Counted from the first letter of the stretch, positions 1 through 9,000 are shown. The stretch: 38,110 nt of DNA from SAR92 bacterium BACL16 MAG-120619-bin48 (GCA_001438605.1 LIDE01000033.1:1-38110); one strand, 5' to 3'. Notes: a model not told the origin generated them from the sequence alone. Translations and numbers: made by a program.

Positions 1-72
1 GGGTAATCCCCCCACAAATTAGCTGAGGTTTTAAGTAGAATATTCTCGTAATCTATACGCAGGAGATTCTGC

Positions 73-339
73 ATGAAAAAATCAAGATATTCAGACAGTC
101 GAATCATGGCTATCATTAAGCAGGCTGAGGCTGGCACGCCAGTGCCAGAGCTCTGCCGGGAGCACGGCATGAGCTCAGCAAGCTTCTATAAGTGGCGCAG
201 TAAATACGGCGGTATGGACGCTTCGATGATGACGCGGCTCAAGGAACTGGAAGACGAAAACCGACGACTAAAGAAGATGTACGCCGAAGAGCGGCTCAAA
301 GCTGAGATCATTCAGGAGGCCATGGCAAAAAAGTGGTAA
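73..339 (+). CDS. IS3-family transposase OrfA (helix-turn-helix)
   Basis: This 88-residue protein is the DNA-binding first reading frame of an IS3-family transposase. The N-terminal helix-turn-helix covers about residues 5-45 (the stretch ending in MSSASFYKWRSKYGG is typical). It is followed by a leucine-zipper-like coiled coil with the family signature LKELEDENRRLKKMYAEERL. AGGAG lies just upstream of the ATG at 73. The gene ends in the canonical slippery heptamer A6G (327-333), read AAA-AAG in frame, followed at once by the TAA stop at 337-339. This is the -1 programmed frameshift arrangement used in IS3 elements to make the OrfAB fusion. OrfA itself looks intact. Confidence 0.9.
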   Translation: MKKSRYSDSRIMAIIKQAEAGTPVPELCREHGMSSASFYKWRSKYGGMDASMMTRLKELEDENRRLKKMYAEERLKAEIIQEAMAKKW

Positions 340-1158
340 AGCCATCTCAGCGTCGAGAGATGGCTAATACCGATTGGGAAACATAGGGTCAGCGTAAAAC
401 TGGCGTGCCTGGCATTTCAGATCAGCGAAACGTGCTACCGATATCAGCCTAAACTGAGCAAAGAAAATGCTCTAATCGCAGACTGGTTAATTCGAATAAC
501 TCACAATCAACGCAACTGGGGGTTCGGCCTGTGCGATCTCTATCTGCGCAATGTGAAAGGCTTCCGGTGGAACCACAAGCGGGTCTACCGTATTTATCGG
601 GAATTGGAGCTTAACCTTCGTATAAAGCCAAAAAAACGCTTAGTACGGGAAAAACCAAAACCTCTATTGGTGCCTGTAGCAATCAACGATTGTTGGTCAA
701 TGGACTTCATGCATGATCAGCTATCAGACGGAAGAAGTTATCGCTTATTCAACGTCATTGACGACTTTAATCGCGAAGGACTCGTAATCGAAGTCGACTT
801 CTCGTTGCCCGCTATCCGCGTTAAACGCGCATTGAATCAAGTGATTGAGTGGAGGGGGAAGCCACGACAAATCCGCTGTGATAACGGGCCTGAGTATATC
901 AGTGGATTGTTGGCCGCGTGGGCTGAGGAACATGGTATCGATTTGCTGTTCATCCAACCTGGCAACCCTCAACAAAATGCTTACGTCGAACGATATAATC
1001 GAACAGTAAGATACGATTGGTTGAGTCACTATCTCTTTGCGGAAATCGAAGACGTTCAAGAATATGCCACGCGCTGGCTCTGGACTTACAATCATGAAAG
1101 ACCGAATATGGCACTAGGCGGCATCACACCAAAACAGAAATTGGCGTTAGCTGCATAA
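333..1158 (+). pseudogene. IS3-family transposase OrfB (DDE integrase), broken by a one-base shift
   Basis: After the -1 slip at 327-333 the frame reads [14 protein letters not shown] and then hits TAG at 384-386. The rest of the protein (from [22 protein letters not shown] through the stop at 1156-1158) continues without stops in the original frame, so a net one-base indel lies near 369-378. The downstream part keeps the HTH_21 region, the rve integrase core and all three catalytic acidic residues ([24 protein letters not shown]), and ends with the usual [10 protein letters not shown] tail. A GTG at 553 can open a 201-residue frame, but this is an internal codon and not the natural start. 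The damage is recent, because no other lesion is visible. Confidence 0.85.
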
Positions 1159-1199
1159 CTCTCTACTTTTAACTTCGGTTATTAATGGGAGGATTACCA

Positions 1200-1500
1200 T
1201 ATCACTCACCCAGGCTTGGTTCGGCATATCAGGGCTAAATTTACGATCTAGAATATTGCCGGCAATGCTACCGAGCTTTCCTCCCTTCATATAGCGACGC
1301 TTGTAGCCTATTTGGGCTCTAAGCCTGTTCTCTCGCATAATCTTCGCCACACGATGAACGCTGCAGATTTCACCCGCATCACGAAGATCTCTGTGAATCC
1401 AGTAGTGTCTTTTTTTGCCTGCTTTATAGAAAAACTTTTTAGAAAAATTACCCGGTATGGTTGCCTTTTCAGTAAACTCCCAATCCCAGCAAGATCGACA
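1200..1500 (-). pseudogene. IS3-family transposase OrfB fragment interrupted by the neighbouring IS
   Basis: Read on the minus strand, this stretch encodes HYWIHRDLRDAGEICSVHRV, then AKIMRENRLRAQIGYKRRY, MKGGK and MPNQAWVSD. This is the HTH_21 region and the beginning of the integrase core of an IS3-family OrfB of a different subgroup from the element at 1-1199. The frame ends right after the first catalytic aspartate (WVSD), exactly where the right end of the other IS begins. The 5' part upstream of about 1500 is not recognisable, so the fragment is decayed at that side too. The remainder of the gene would lie beyond the left edge of the window if the target gene was intact at insertion. Confidence 0.75.
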
Positions 1501-1631
1501 GGGTACGGGGGTCTAGCCAGCCCACCATAATCGTTACTGTGCCTGCCCAGATACACAGCAAGCCCATTTCATAATCCTTCCTAGCTTATATGCATCCAAA
1601 CAATATCGGGTTTCTGCCGACCGTCACGGAA

Positions 1632-1671
1632 ATTTCATATTACTGACACACGAGCGTCATCTAACTGATCT
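1632..1671 (+). promoter_or_regulatory. Possible Pho box array upstream of receptor-phytase operon
   Basis: Four heptamers recur every 11 bases: ATTTCAT (1632), CTGACAC (1643), GCGTCAT (1654) and CTGATCT (1665). Each matches the PhoB half-site CTGTCAT at 4-5 of 7 positions, and the 11-base spacing is the known PhoB repeat spacing. The array ends about 40 bases before the receptor start. The phytase downstream makes phosphate control plausible. The matches are individually weak, so this is a suggestion only. Confidence 0.3.
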
Positions 1672-1712
1672 ATTTTCAAAAGTTCAAATAATCAATCTAT
1701 CTGGGGAGAATT

Positions 1713-4196
1713 ATGAAAAAATTAGTACTAAGTATTGCGGTAATGTCGGCTATCAACGTTATGGCTGGCAGTGTCATGGCTCAGGGAATATCTGGGCTGG
1801 AAGAAATCACAGTGGTCGGCACAAAGGCGACCTTAATATCGGCGATCGAGAAGCAACGTGAGTCGAATAACCTGATATCGGTTGTCGATTCGGATGCTCT
1901 GGGTAGTTTCGCCGACACCACTGCCGCGGAAGCCATTAGAAGACTCCCTGGAGTATCGATTGAAAACGACCAGTCGGAAGGGCGTTACGTAACCATTCGT
2001 GGCCTAAGCTCTGATCTCAACTCTATTTCGGTGAATGGCGCATCAATGGTTGCGCCGGAAAACGGTCGCAGCGTAATGCTTGATGGTTTGCCCACAGAAT
2101 TACTTGACTCAATTACGGTAGCCAAGTCGCTAACTCCTGAGATGGATGCTGACTCTATTGGTGGCCGTGTTGATTTTAAAACCAAAAACCCTTCGGCGCT
2201 AACCAAGCGTTTAGTAACGCTAAAGGTACAGAATAACTTTAGCGAATATGCCGATGAACAGATCCATCCAAAACTGGCACTGACCTACGGCGACCGCGTT
2301 ACCGATACAGTAGCCCATGTTGTTGGCCTCACTTACTCAAGTAAAGATATTGTTGCTTTTAATAATGAGACTGGCTTTGGCTGGAACAATGACGTAATGA
2401 ATGACGACTACGAGATGCGCTATTACGAGCTAACTCGCGAGCGCTACGGCTTTACGTATGATGTCGACTTTGCTGTGGGCGATGACAGGTTGTTCGTCAA
2501 TCTATTTTGGAATCAGTACGACGATTCGGAACTGCGCTGGAAGGATGAGTACGGCGATCTCGGGAAACAGGTACTGTCAACGTCGGCCTCCGGTATGGTG
2601 GTGAACGAAGTCAAACATGACGCTGAAACTCGTGTTCGCGAGGAAACTCGCACTATCGCAGCCTTTAATCTCGGCTATGAAACAGAGCTGTCTGAGTGGG
2701 CCATAGATAGCATGGTCAGCTACTCTTTCGCGGAAGAGGACGACAGCAATAATGCGGAAGCAAACTTTCGCACCAAATACAGAAATGGCGATAAGGTAAC
2801 AACCATTAATTGGTCAAACCCACAGCGCCCCTATCTGATGCCAGCAGATGCATCACTCTATGATCCAGCAGAGATGGACTTCGATGGCTTTGAAGTCACC
2901 TCCAATATTTCTCAAGACTCTGAAGTGGCATTTGTCTTTAACGCCGAAAAGGAGTTTGATTTCGGTGTGCTCAAGACGGGTGTCAAGGTCAAGAGCCGCG
3001 AGAAAGATGTGGATGACTATATTATCGTCTACGACGGTTGGGGCGATAAGACTTTAGCCGAGATGAACCCACAGACTAATACTGACTGGCGCTTTGCTAA
3101 TCAAACATTTAGCCAGCAGGCAGATCCGAATAAAGTCTGGGAAATGAAAAAATTAGTCAGTGAGATGGATGTTGATTTTGAAGATGCCACCAGCCGTGAC
3201 TTTACTACTACGGAAGATATCTTCGCAGCCTATGTTCAGAACACTTACAGCTGGGAGAAAGGTCTTGTTATTGCCGGCGTACGTTATGAAAACACTTCGA
3301 CTGATTCCCAAGCGTTTGAATACGGCAGTACCACCAAAACCCACGCCTCGAGTGACCATTCGTTCTTTGCACCCAGCGTTAATGTGAAATACTTCCTTAA
3401 TGACCAGTTGCAGTTGCGCGCGGCCATCTGGAAGGGGCTTTCTCGCCCCGGCTTCCTGGAAACAGCACCGAAGATTGATGTGTCACTGGATACAGATGGC
3501 AGCGTCAGTGGTTCTGCAGGAAACCCGAACCTTAAGCCTTACGAAGCGATTAACTATGATCTCTCCATTGAGTTTTATGGTGAGGGAATGACCTTTATTA
3601 GTGCGGGTTTATTCAGAAAAGACATCAAGAATGCTATTTATCCAACACTACAAACCAACGGGACCTATATGGGCGTGACCTTCAATGATGGTGTTGAAAG
3701 TTGGATTAATGCCGGTGATTCCACGATTAATGGCCTTGAGCTTAATGCGCAATACGGTTGGGATAATGGCTTCTATGTCGCTGCCAACGCCACATTAACT
3801 GACGGTGAAAGTAGCTTTAACTTTGAAGACGACAAAACCTTTACGACGCCATTCAGAAAGTTAGCCGATGAAGCGGCCAACATTAGTGTTGGTTACGACA
3901 AAGACCGATGGGATGTGCGTTTAGCGGCAAATTATCGCAGTGAATATCTTGACTGGTTGGCCGATGAGAATGGCAGTATCAGTGATCTGTCTGAGAACAA
4001 TATGCGTTGGGTTGAGTCCTATCTACAAGTTGATCTGACCGCAAAATACCAGGTCAGTCCAGCCATGCAGATAAAGCTTGAAGCGATCAATTTGGGTAAC
4101 CGCCCTGAGTACTATTACTGGGGTGATGATTCTCAACTGTCCCAGTACGATACTTTTGGCAGAAACTACTCACTAAGCATGAATTACAACTTCTAA
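1713..4196 (+). CDS. TonB-dependent outer-membrane receptor (phytase-linked)
   Basis: This 827-residue protein is a full-length TonB-dependent receptor. Residues 1-23 are a Sec signal peptide ending ...SVMAQ. A TonB-box-like segment LEEITVVG follows, then the plug domain (about 45-160; AAEAIRRLPGVSIENDQ, YVTIRGLSSDLNSISVNG, IGGRVDFKTKNP), and the remainder is a 22-strand-type barrel ending in aromatic ...YSLSMNYNF. GGGGAG precedes the ATG by 6 bases. The phytase gene follows on the same strand, which is a recurrent pairing in aquatic bacteria and suggests that the ligand is a phosphorylated compound or its metal complex. The ligand assignment is inferred from this neighbour only. The barrel has no visible truncation. 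Confidence 0.92.
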   Translation: MKKLVLSIAVMSAINVMAGSVMAQGISGLEEITVVGTKATLISAIEKQRESNNLISVVDSDALGSFADTTAAEAIRRLPGVSIENDQSEGRYVTIRGLSSDLNSISVNGASMVAPENGRSVMLDGLPTELLDSITVAKSLTPEMDADSIGGRVDFKTKNPSALTKRLVTLKVQNNFSEYADEQIHPKLALTYGDRVTDTVAHVVGLTYSSKDIVAFNNETGFGWNNDVMNDDYEMRYYELTRERYGFTYDVDFAVGDDRLFVNLFWNQYDDSELRWKDEYGDLGKQVLSTSASGMVVNEVKHDAETRVREETRTIAAFNLGYETELSEWAIDSMVSYSFAEEDDSNNAEANFRTKYRNGDKVTTINWSNPQRPYLMPADASLYDPAEMDFDGFEVTSNISQDSEVAFVFNAEKEFDFGVLKTGVKVKSREKDVDDYIIVYDGWGDKTLAEMNPQTNTDWRFANQTFSQQADPNKVWEMKKLVSEMDVDFEDATSRDFTTTEDIFAAYVQNTYSWEKGLVIAGVRYENTSTDSQAFEYGSTTKTHASSDHSFFAPSVNVKYFLNDQLQLRAAIWKGLSRPGFLETAPKIDVSLDTDGSVSGSAGNPNLKPYEAINYDLSIEFYGEGMTFISAGLFRKDIKNAIYPTLQTNGTYMGVTFNDGVESWINAGDSTINGLELNAQYGWDNGFYVAANATLTDGESSFNFEDDKTFTTPFRKLADEAANISVGYDKDRWDVRLAANYRSEYLDWLADENGSISDLSENNMRWVESYLQVDLTAKYQVSPAMQIKLEAINLGNRPEYYYWGDDSQLSQYDTFGRNYSLSMNYNF

Positions 4197-4239
4197 CGCA
4201 AACGCTTTATTGATCAATGGCAGGGATGCCAACGCTATG

Positions 4240-4284
4240 TTCCTCTACGACCACCGCTCAGTTAGGCGGTCTGTCGCAGAGGAA
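4240..4284 (+). other. Intercistronic stem-loop between receptor and phytase
   Basis: TTCCTCT (4240-4246) pairs perfectly with AGAGGAA (4278-4284). Inside, GACC (4249-4252) can pair with GGTC (4268-4271), with further partial pairing toward the loop. No T-run follows, so it does not look like an intrinsic terminator. A role in mRNA processing, or in lowering phytase expression relative to the receptor, is possible. It lies upstream of the phytase start chosen here, which supports that start. Confidence 0.5.
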
Positions 4285-4323
4285 CAACTATATGCACTCC
4301 CTCTTAATAGGAAAAGTGATGTT

Positions 4324-5442
4324 ATGAACTCAACAAAATTACTTCAACTCGCAAAATCGACCCTTATCTATACATTGCTTAGCTATGCACTGGCCACGGT
4401 TTGTTATGCCGACCAGGCCACCGTGACGGCACTCTATGAAACGCCCCAGGTAATATCTGAGGATGATGCGGCAGATGATCCAGCCATCTGGATTAACTAT
4501 GCGGCACCTGAGCAATCACTGGTTTTCGGTACAGATAAACAGAGCGGTGTTTATAGCTACAAACTCAATGGTGAACAAATCGGCTATAGCGAATTGGGTC
4601 GGATCAATAATATCGACAGCCGCACCTTAACGCCGGGTGACAGGGCTACGGATACCGATTCACAGACTTTTGTCTTTGCCTCCAACCGAACGCTGCAGAC
4701 AGTTGACCTATGGGTTTTATCCGACTCTGCACTTGCCGAGGCGGCCGCTAGCGAACGCTTTGCACTGCCAATTACGCGATCAGTGCAGGCTCAGTCTGGT
4801 ATTAACATCTACGGTATTTGCGCAGGAGTCGACAAAGATCTTGGGCTAATAGCCTTTGCGACCGAAGATGAGGGCCCTCGAGTAGAGCTATGGCAGTATC
4901 GAGATGAGAGCCTTCGTTTACTGATGACATTTAATAATGGTGGCGAGTCGGAAGGCTGTGTCTATGACGATGAAAACCGCACCTTACTAATCTCTGAAGA
5001 AGAGGTCGGTGGCGTATTGAGAGCCTATCAGGTTAGCGACCAGTTGGACTTTTCCAGTCCTATCATTGTTGACTCCCGTGAGGGCCACATCAAAGGTGAT
5101 CCAGAGGGCGTGGCGATCTATAAAACTAGTGATACCGATGGCTATGTGCTTCTGTCATCTCAGGGCGACTCTAAATTCAATGTCTATGATCGCCAGTCAC
5201 CCTATACCTATCGTGGCAGCTTTAATATTGTTGATGGCGCGGTGATTGATGGACAGCTTGTGGATGGAACCACTATTACCGACGGCATCGCTGTAGCCAA
5301 CTATCCCTTTAATAGTGATTTCCCCAAAGGACTGTTTGTTGCTCAGGACAATGACAACATCATTGAGCCAGCGGGAAAGCCCCGTCGCCAAAACTTTAAG
5401 TTAGTGTCATTTGCCGACATTATTGACGCACTGGAGTTGTGA
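4324..5442 (+). CDS. 3-phytase, beta-propeller type, secreted
   Basis: The protein resembles beta-propeller phytases, six-bladed calcium-dependent enzymes that release phosphate from inositol hexakisphosphate. Typical acidic and loop motifs are present: DDAADDPAIWI near the start, LVFGTDKQSGVYSYKLNG, INNIDSR, ESEGCVYDDENRTLLISEEE, and the C-terminal TDGIAVANYPFNSDFPKGLFVAQDNDN. The start at 4324 gives a signal peptide (about 22 residues: TLIYTLLSYALATVCYA) and about 372 residues, the usual length, with AGG/GAAAAG upstream. An in-frame ATG at 4210 would add 38 residues without export features and would include the stem-loop at 4240-4284, so it is disfavoured. The gene follows the receptor by 127 bases on the same strand, suggesting one phosphate-scavenging operon. 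Confidence 0.88.
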   Translation: MNSTKLLQLAKSTLIYTLLSYALATVCYADQATVTALYETPQVISEDDAADDPAIWINYAAPEQSLVFGTDKQSGVYSYKLNGEQIGYSELGRINNIDSRTLTPGDRATDTDSQTFVFASNRTLQTVDLWVLSDSALAEAAASERFALPITRSVQAQSGINIYGICAGVDKDLGLIAFATEDEGPRVELWQYRDESLRLLMTFNNGGESEGCVYDDENRTLLISEEEVGGVLRAYQVSDQLDFSSPIIVDSREGHIKGDPEGVAIYKTSDTDGYVLLSSQGDSKFNVYDRQSPYTYRGSFNIVDGAVIDGQLVDGTTITDGIAVANYPFNSDFPKGLFVAQDNDNIIEPAGKPRRQNFKLVSFADIIDALEL

Positions 5443-6058
5443 GAACTGATCAGCCCTTATATCCGATCCCGGGACAGGCTATAAAATAGTAGGCGCAGGA
5501 AATCGTAGGCTGCTAATTAAGGAAGATATAATAAATACATTTTCTGCAGAGGTTTATGAAAAGCCGATGCACAAAATCCCCTAAAGCAACGTAGGTGATT
5601 TTTTGTATGTAGGACAAAGCGGGGCAAGGCCGAGCGCGCCATGCTGATGCCGTCCCGATCGCTGAATACCTAACCAAGCAACCGCAATTACAAATCATAG
5701 TTACCTAAAGTATCGATTCTCAATCACAGCCTTTAAAGTTAGACGCCAGGCATCTGCTTACTAAGGACTGTTCCTCGGCTATTTGGTCCACTGTCATTCG
5801 AGGCTTAGCTATACCTGTGTTCTTTGTGGTGCCTGTAATCAGCCCAGTGAACTTGTGCCAGACCTATTGCGACCAGACGCAAGTGTTCATGGTGTCGGCA
5901 GTGGATAGCGCCTCATAGCATGCCGGGTAATGGGTCTTGGCGGGTCTAATATAGTGCTAGAAGGATATTGTGATAAAGGCGTAGAGCAAGCGCGTGACTA
6001 GCTAATACTCTTTGATAATATGGGAGCTGGTTAGTCAAGCGGCTATTTAGTAATGGCT
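5443..6058. other. 616-base gap without a recognisable gene
   Basis: This stretch separates the convergent phytase and glycosyltransferase genes. Only short frames occur (one of 61 codons on the minus strand at 5513-5698), with no ribosome site or family motif. Around 5800-6000 the plus-strand frames look like decayed coding sequence with several stops, but I could not name a parent gene. No clear terminator hairpin was found after the phytase. Confidence 0.5.
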
Positions 6059-7117
6059 TCAGGCTATGTGGCCGCCATCATTGATGGCAAGACTTTGGTA
6101 CTCGCCCCAGATTGTTTTTGCCAGGGTTTCAACATCTCCTCGATCTGGGTTTACAATCCAACTGGCTAGGGCATCAGCCACCTTTGGAAAGATGATCGGC
6201 CTTTCTATCGGTTGTTTTAGCCACGCTTTAAGCACTTTGCGATCAAGGCTATCCATTACAGTCGCCCGACCCATCATTTCCAGTGCAACCACATTACACA
6301 ACTGCTCATACTGACCTAAGAGTGGTTTGATCAAAAGTTTTTTGCCATAAACGAGGCATTCACTTGATAGTTCAAAGCCTGCATTGGAAATCACGCCATC
6401 ACAGGATGCCAACTGCTGGTGAAAATGATCAACCGATAGGGGATTGATCGTTATATTGCCGCGTTCTTGACGCTTATCAACCTTGGCGAAAACCTCAAAG
6501 CTAATACCGGTAAAACCGGATAAAAAGCTCACGATATCCTCAATGGCCTCGAACGCCATATATACAAGAATTTTACCACTGGGCTCATGTACTTTTGCGG
6601 CCGCTGAAACTAAAGGGGGCAGCACCGGTTGATTAAAATGGTCGTAATGAAAACCAATTTTAGTTTTAGCGGGAGCGAAAATTTTCATTATTAGTCTTGA
6701 CCCCCAGTAACCCTTTGCTCTAGGGATATCATAGTCAAAGGCACATTGGTGACTTAAGGCGACGCAAGATTTCCCTTTTAGTCGAGTACTCCAGGCCGTG
6801 ATAGGCTCAAAATCAGAGATAACTAGATCGTAATTAGCCGTATTAAGGGAGATGACATCCCCTATGAAGGTAAACAGATTGTTGGTCAATACTGTCTTTA
6901 TTATCTCCAGACGTCCGCGCTTATAGATCAGAGTTAAGCCACGAAAGACTCTGTAATTGCCATACTCTTGCATGTCAAAAAAGTCTTCCTCTGACCTGCC
7001 CGAAAAAACAAAGTCTATTTCCACGTCTTTATTCTTTAGCGCAGGAAGCAGCGCCCGAGTTCGAGCAATGTGCCCATTACCAGTTCCCTGAACACCGTAG
7101 AGTATTTTTAAGGTCAT
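6059..7117 (-). CDS. MJ1255/VC2487-type glycosyltransferase
   Basis: This is a protein of about 352 residues in the GT28/MurG-like fold family, matching the MJ1255/VC2487 group of predicted glycosyltransferases. The N-terminal glycine-rich loop ILYGVQGTGNGHIARTRALL and the segment VISDFEPITAWSTRL are in the first Rossmann-like domain. The second domain carries the donor-site sequence HQQLASCDGVISNAGFELSSEC and PLLGQYEQLCN, the usual nucleotide-sugar pocket of this superfamily. The start is placed at 7117, where ATGA overlaps the stop of the upstream phosphatase gene. An ATG ten codons earlier would overlap that gene further. The overlap implies translational coupling with the PAP2 phosphatase, and the pair probably works on lipid-linked glycans or glycolipids at the inner membrane. 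The acceptor is unknown. Confidence 0.82.
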   Translation of the reverse strand: MTLKILYGVQGTGNGHIARTRALLPALKNKDVEIDFVFSGRSEEDFFDMQEYGNYRVFRGLTLIYKRGRLEIIKTVLTNNLFTFIGDVISLNTANYDLVISDFEPITAWSTRLKGKSCVALSHQCAFDYDIPRAKGYWGSRLIMKIFAPAKTKIGFHYDHFNQPVLPPLVSAAAKVHEPSGKILVYMAFEAIEDIVSFLSGFTGISFEVFAKVDKRQERGNITINPLSVDHFHQQLASCDGVISNAGFELSSECLVYGKKLLIKPLLGQYEQLCNVVALEMMGRATVMDSLDRKVLKAWLKQPIERPIIFPKVADALASWIVNPDRGDVETLAKTIWGEYQSLAINDGGHIA

Positions 7118-7632
7118 AATAAAATGCTCAAACTTAAATAGGAGCATAGTAAGCCGAGCACAGTCCCAACGATTAGATCGGTGGGGAAGTGGACGCCTAG
7201 GAACACGCGAGAAAAGCTAATGGCACAGGCCCAACTATAGGCAAGGATGCTCCAGTCAGGATAAAACTGAGCAATTAAAGTAGCCATTAAAAACGCCGCG
7301 GCGGTGTGGCCAGAAGGCATGCTGAATTTATCGCTGGGGATAATGGCACAAAGGCAGGAGTTGATTTTTTCGAACGGCCGCTCCCGTTTCAACAACTTTT
7401 TCAACAAAATAAAGCTAGGGATTTCTATCAAAAAGGCAATCAATCCAGCGCTGGCAAATAGAAGGCCATTGTTGCTCTGCGTTAATACAGCGACAAAGCC
7501 CAACAAGGCATAAAAGTATCCATCTCCAGATCGAGACACTAACTTAAAAAAGTTAGTGAGCGGCTTCACCACCTGATAGCGGTTACAGCGGAGAAACCAT
7601 CGTGTATCAAAATCAGTTATAGAATCTAACAC
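7114..7632 (-). CDS. PAP2-superfamily membrane phosphatase
   Basis: This 172-residue membrane protein has all three motifs of the PAP2/acid-phosphatase superfamily: KKLLKRERPFE (motif 1, K-x6-RP), MPSGHTAA (motif 2) and SRVFLGVHFPTD (motif 3, SR-x5-H-x3-D). Hydrophobic segments lie between and after them, consistent with five or six membrane passes. Members dephosphorylate lipid phosphates such as phosphatidic acid or undecaprenyl diphosphate on the outer face of the inner membrane. The stop overlaps the ATG of the glycosyltransferase (ATGA), so the two are one coupled unit, and a lipid-linked sugar substrate is likely. The exact lipid cannot be told from sequence. Confidence 0.88.
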   Translation of the reverse strand: MLDSITDFDTRWFLRCNRYQVVKPLTNFFKLVSRSGDGYFYALLGFVAVLTQSNNGLLFASAGLIAFLIEIPSFILLKKLLKRERPFEKINSCLCAIIPSDKFSMPSGHTAAAFLMATLIAQFYPDWSILAYSWACAISFSRVFLGVHFPTDLIVGTVLGLLCSYLSLSILL

Positions 7633-8002
7633 GGCAGATACCTATAGAAGTTTTCAATGAATCAACTATAGAGTTGCCTTGAGTCAGTTTTTTGATTTTT
7701 TTGTTAAATATTTATGACAGCCGTGTTTAGTTGATGCTGGTTGGTGAAGTTAGACCCCAAACCGATAATGCGCATTTGCTGCGCTGTGTTTGCGGTGCTG
7801 TGCTATCTACCACTAAAGTCACGTGTGTGTTTGCTCTCATACCACTCTCTTCTAGTTAATGTACTAGAACAGAATAAGCCTCATTTATCGCGTATCAGCG
7901 TGATTTAACGCTGCTACTATTAAATGCTACTTATGATTTCCAGTAATCGCAACCGTTTGTAACTTTCTTTGTAAAACCCCCTGTTTTAGGGGTGGTTTGT
8001 AA
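7633..8002. other. Intergenic stretch with a hairpin but no gene
   Basis: The region lies upstream of the PAP2 gene and of the truncated transposase. It holds no credible frame. A hairpin is visible at about 7974-7998, where CCCC (7978-7981) pairs with GGGG (7989-7992) and flanking AAACC/GGTTT bases extend it with a bulge. TTTGTAAC-like words repeat around it (7956-8003), which could be a relic of a mobile-element end, but the link is weak. Confidence 0.4.
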
Positions 8003-8878
8003 CAGGCTTATAACTCTCAACTCTATATAAATCAATGGGTTACGACTACCAGACTACTCCCATGGAATAAAGTCCCAGTGGATCATCGTGAAGCGCTGAT
8101 TGATTTTGCTTTACGTGAAACGGATTTATCGCCGCGTGAGTTAGCGGTACGCTACACTGATGAGCAATCCTACTTTGTCTCGGAATCTACTGTCTATCGA
8201 CTCCTTAAAGCGCAAGATTTAATTACCAGCCCTGCGTATATCTTGATGGAAGCAGGAGACAAGTTCCAGCAACCCAGTCGGCGGGTAAACGAGTTATGGC
8301 AAACGGATTTTACGTACTTCAAGATCGTAGGATGGGGCTGGTATTACTTATCGACAGTCCTGGATGATTACTCCCGCTTCATTGTTGCATGGCGTTTGTG
8401 CACGACGATGAGTGCGAGTGATGTCTCTGATACCTTGGACGATGCGTTAGCTTTTACTGAACTCAATCAAGTGAAAGTCCAGCATCGCCCGCGCTTACTC
8501 AGTGGCAATGGCCCGTGTTATATCTCGGGTGAGCTCGCTGATTATCTGGAAGAAAAAGGCATGAGCCATACGCGCGGCCGCCCTTACCACCCACAAACGC
8601 AAGGAAAGATCGAGCGTTGGCATCGTTCGATGAAAAATCATATCTTGCTCAATCACTATTATTTACCGAGCGAGCTAGAAGAGCAGATCCATCGCTTCGT
8701 GAGCTATTACAATCACAATCGTTATCACGAGTCGATAGACAACCTAACACCGGCTGACGTGTATTATGGAAGAGGAGAAGCTATATTAACTCTGCGGAAA
8801 CGGATTAAACTCAGCCCCATCGCCTTACGGCGAAAAAACCATTATGATCAACACCGATCAAACAACCTGATGAACTAA
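8003..8878 (+). pseudogene. IS3/IS481-like transposase, N-terminally truncated, catalytic Asp replaced
   Basis: The frame is open from 8003 and homologous from about NKVPVDHREALIDFALRETD onwards. A GTG at 8078 could start a 266-residue product. It keeps the HTH region (SPRELAVRYTDEQSYFVSES), the rve core with the first Asp (LWQTDFTYFK) and the final Glu (HPQTQGKIERWH), and the usual C-terminus (NLTPADVYYGRG). The second catalytic position, normally in LLSDNGPCY, reads LLSGNGPCYIS at about 8500-8520, a GAC/GAT to GGC change. The N-terminal DNA-binding region of the family (roughly 70 residues) is missing; the frame is closed by TAA at 8000. The gene therefore cannot make an active transposase. 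No terminal repeats were identified. Confidence 0.8.
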
Positions 8879-9000
8879 ACCATCTCTTAAATCAGGCCGC
8901 GAACGGTCCAACTATCTTTGACGACATACACGACTGGAATCCAAAGGGAATCCTCGACTAGACACCTTGGCGTTGATCGCGAAGGGTTTGAATATGGCTG

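Larger units (their letters stand above)
1..1199 (+). mobile_element. IS3-family insertion sequence, frameshifted, apparently near full length
   Basis: The element holds an orfA and an orfB typical of the IS3 family. Its ends match as imperfect terminal inverted repeats: bases 2-23 (starting GGTAATCC) align with the reverse complement of about 1177-1198 (ending GGATTACC), roughly 17 of 22 positions. The left tip coincides with the window edge, so the outer base and any target duplication on that side cannot be seen. On the right, the sequence resumes in the middle of another IS3-family transposase gene read on the minus strand, so this copy landed inside an older element. The orfB frame is broken, so the copy is probably not autonomous. 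Confidence 0.8.

Noticed and set aside
745-1095. Minus-strand frame opposite transposase orfB
   Set aside because: Mirror of the transposase catalytic core, no independent evidence.
5513-5698. 61-codon minus-strand frame after the phytase gene
   Set aside because: No ribosome site, no motif, and composition like non-coding DNA.
7956-8003. TTTGTAAC-like words around a hairpin as a second att-like site
   Set aside because: The words are short and irregularly spaced and no tRNA or tmRNA end accompanies them.
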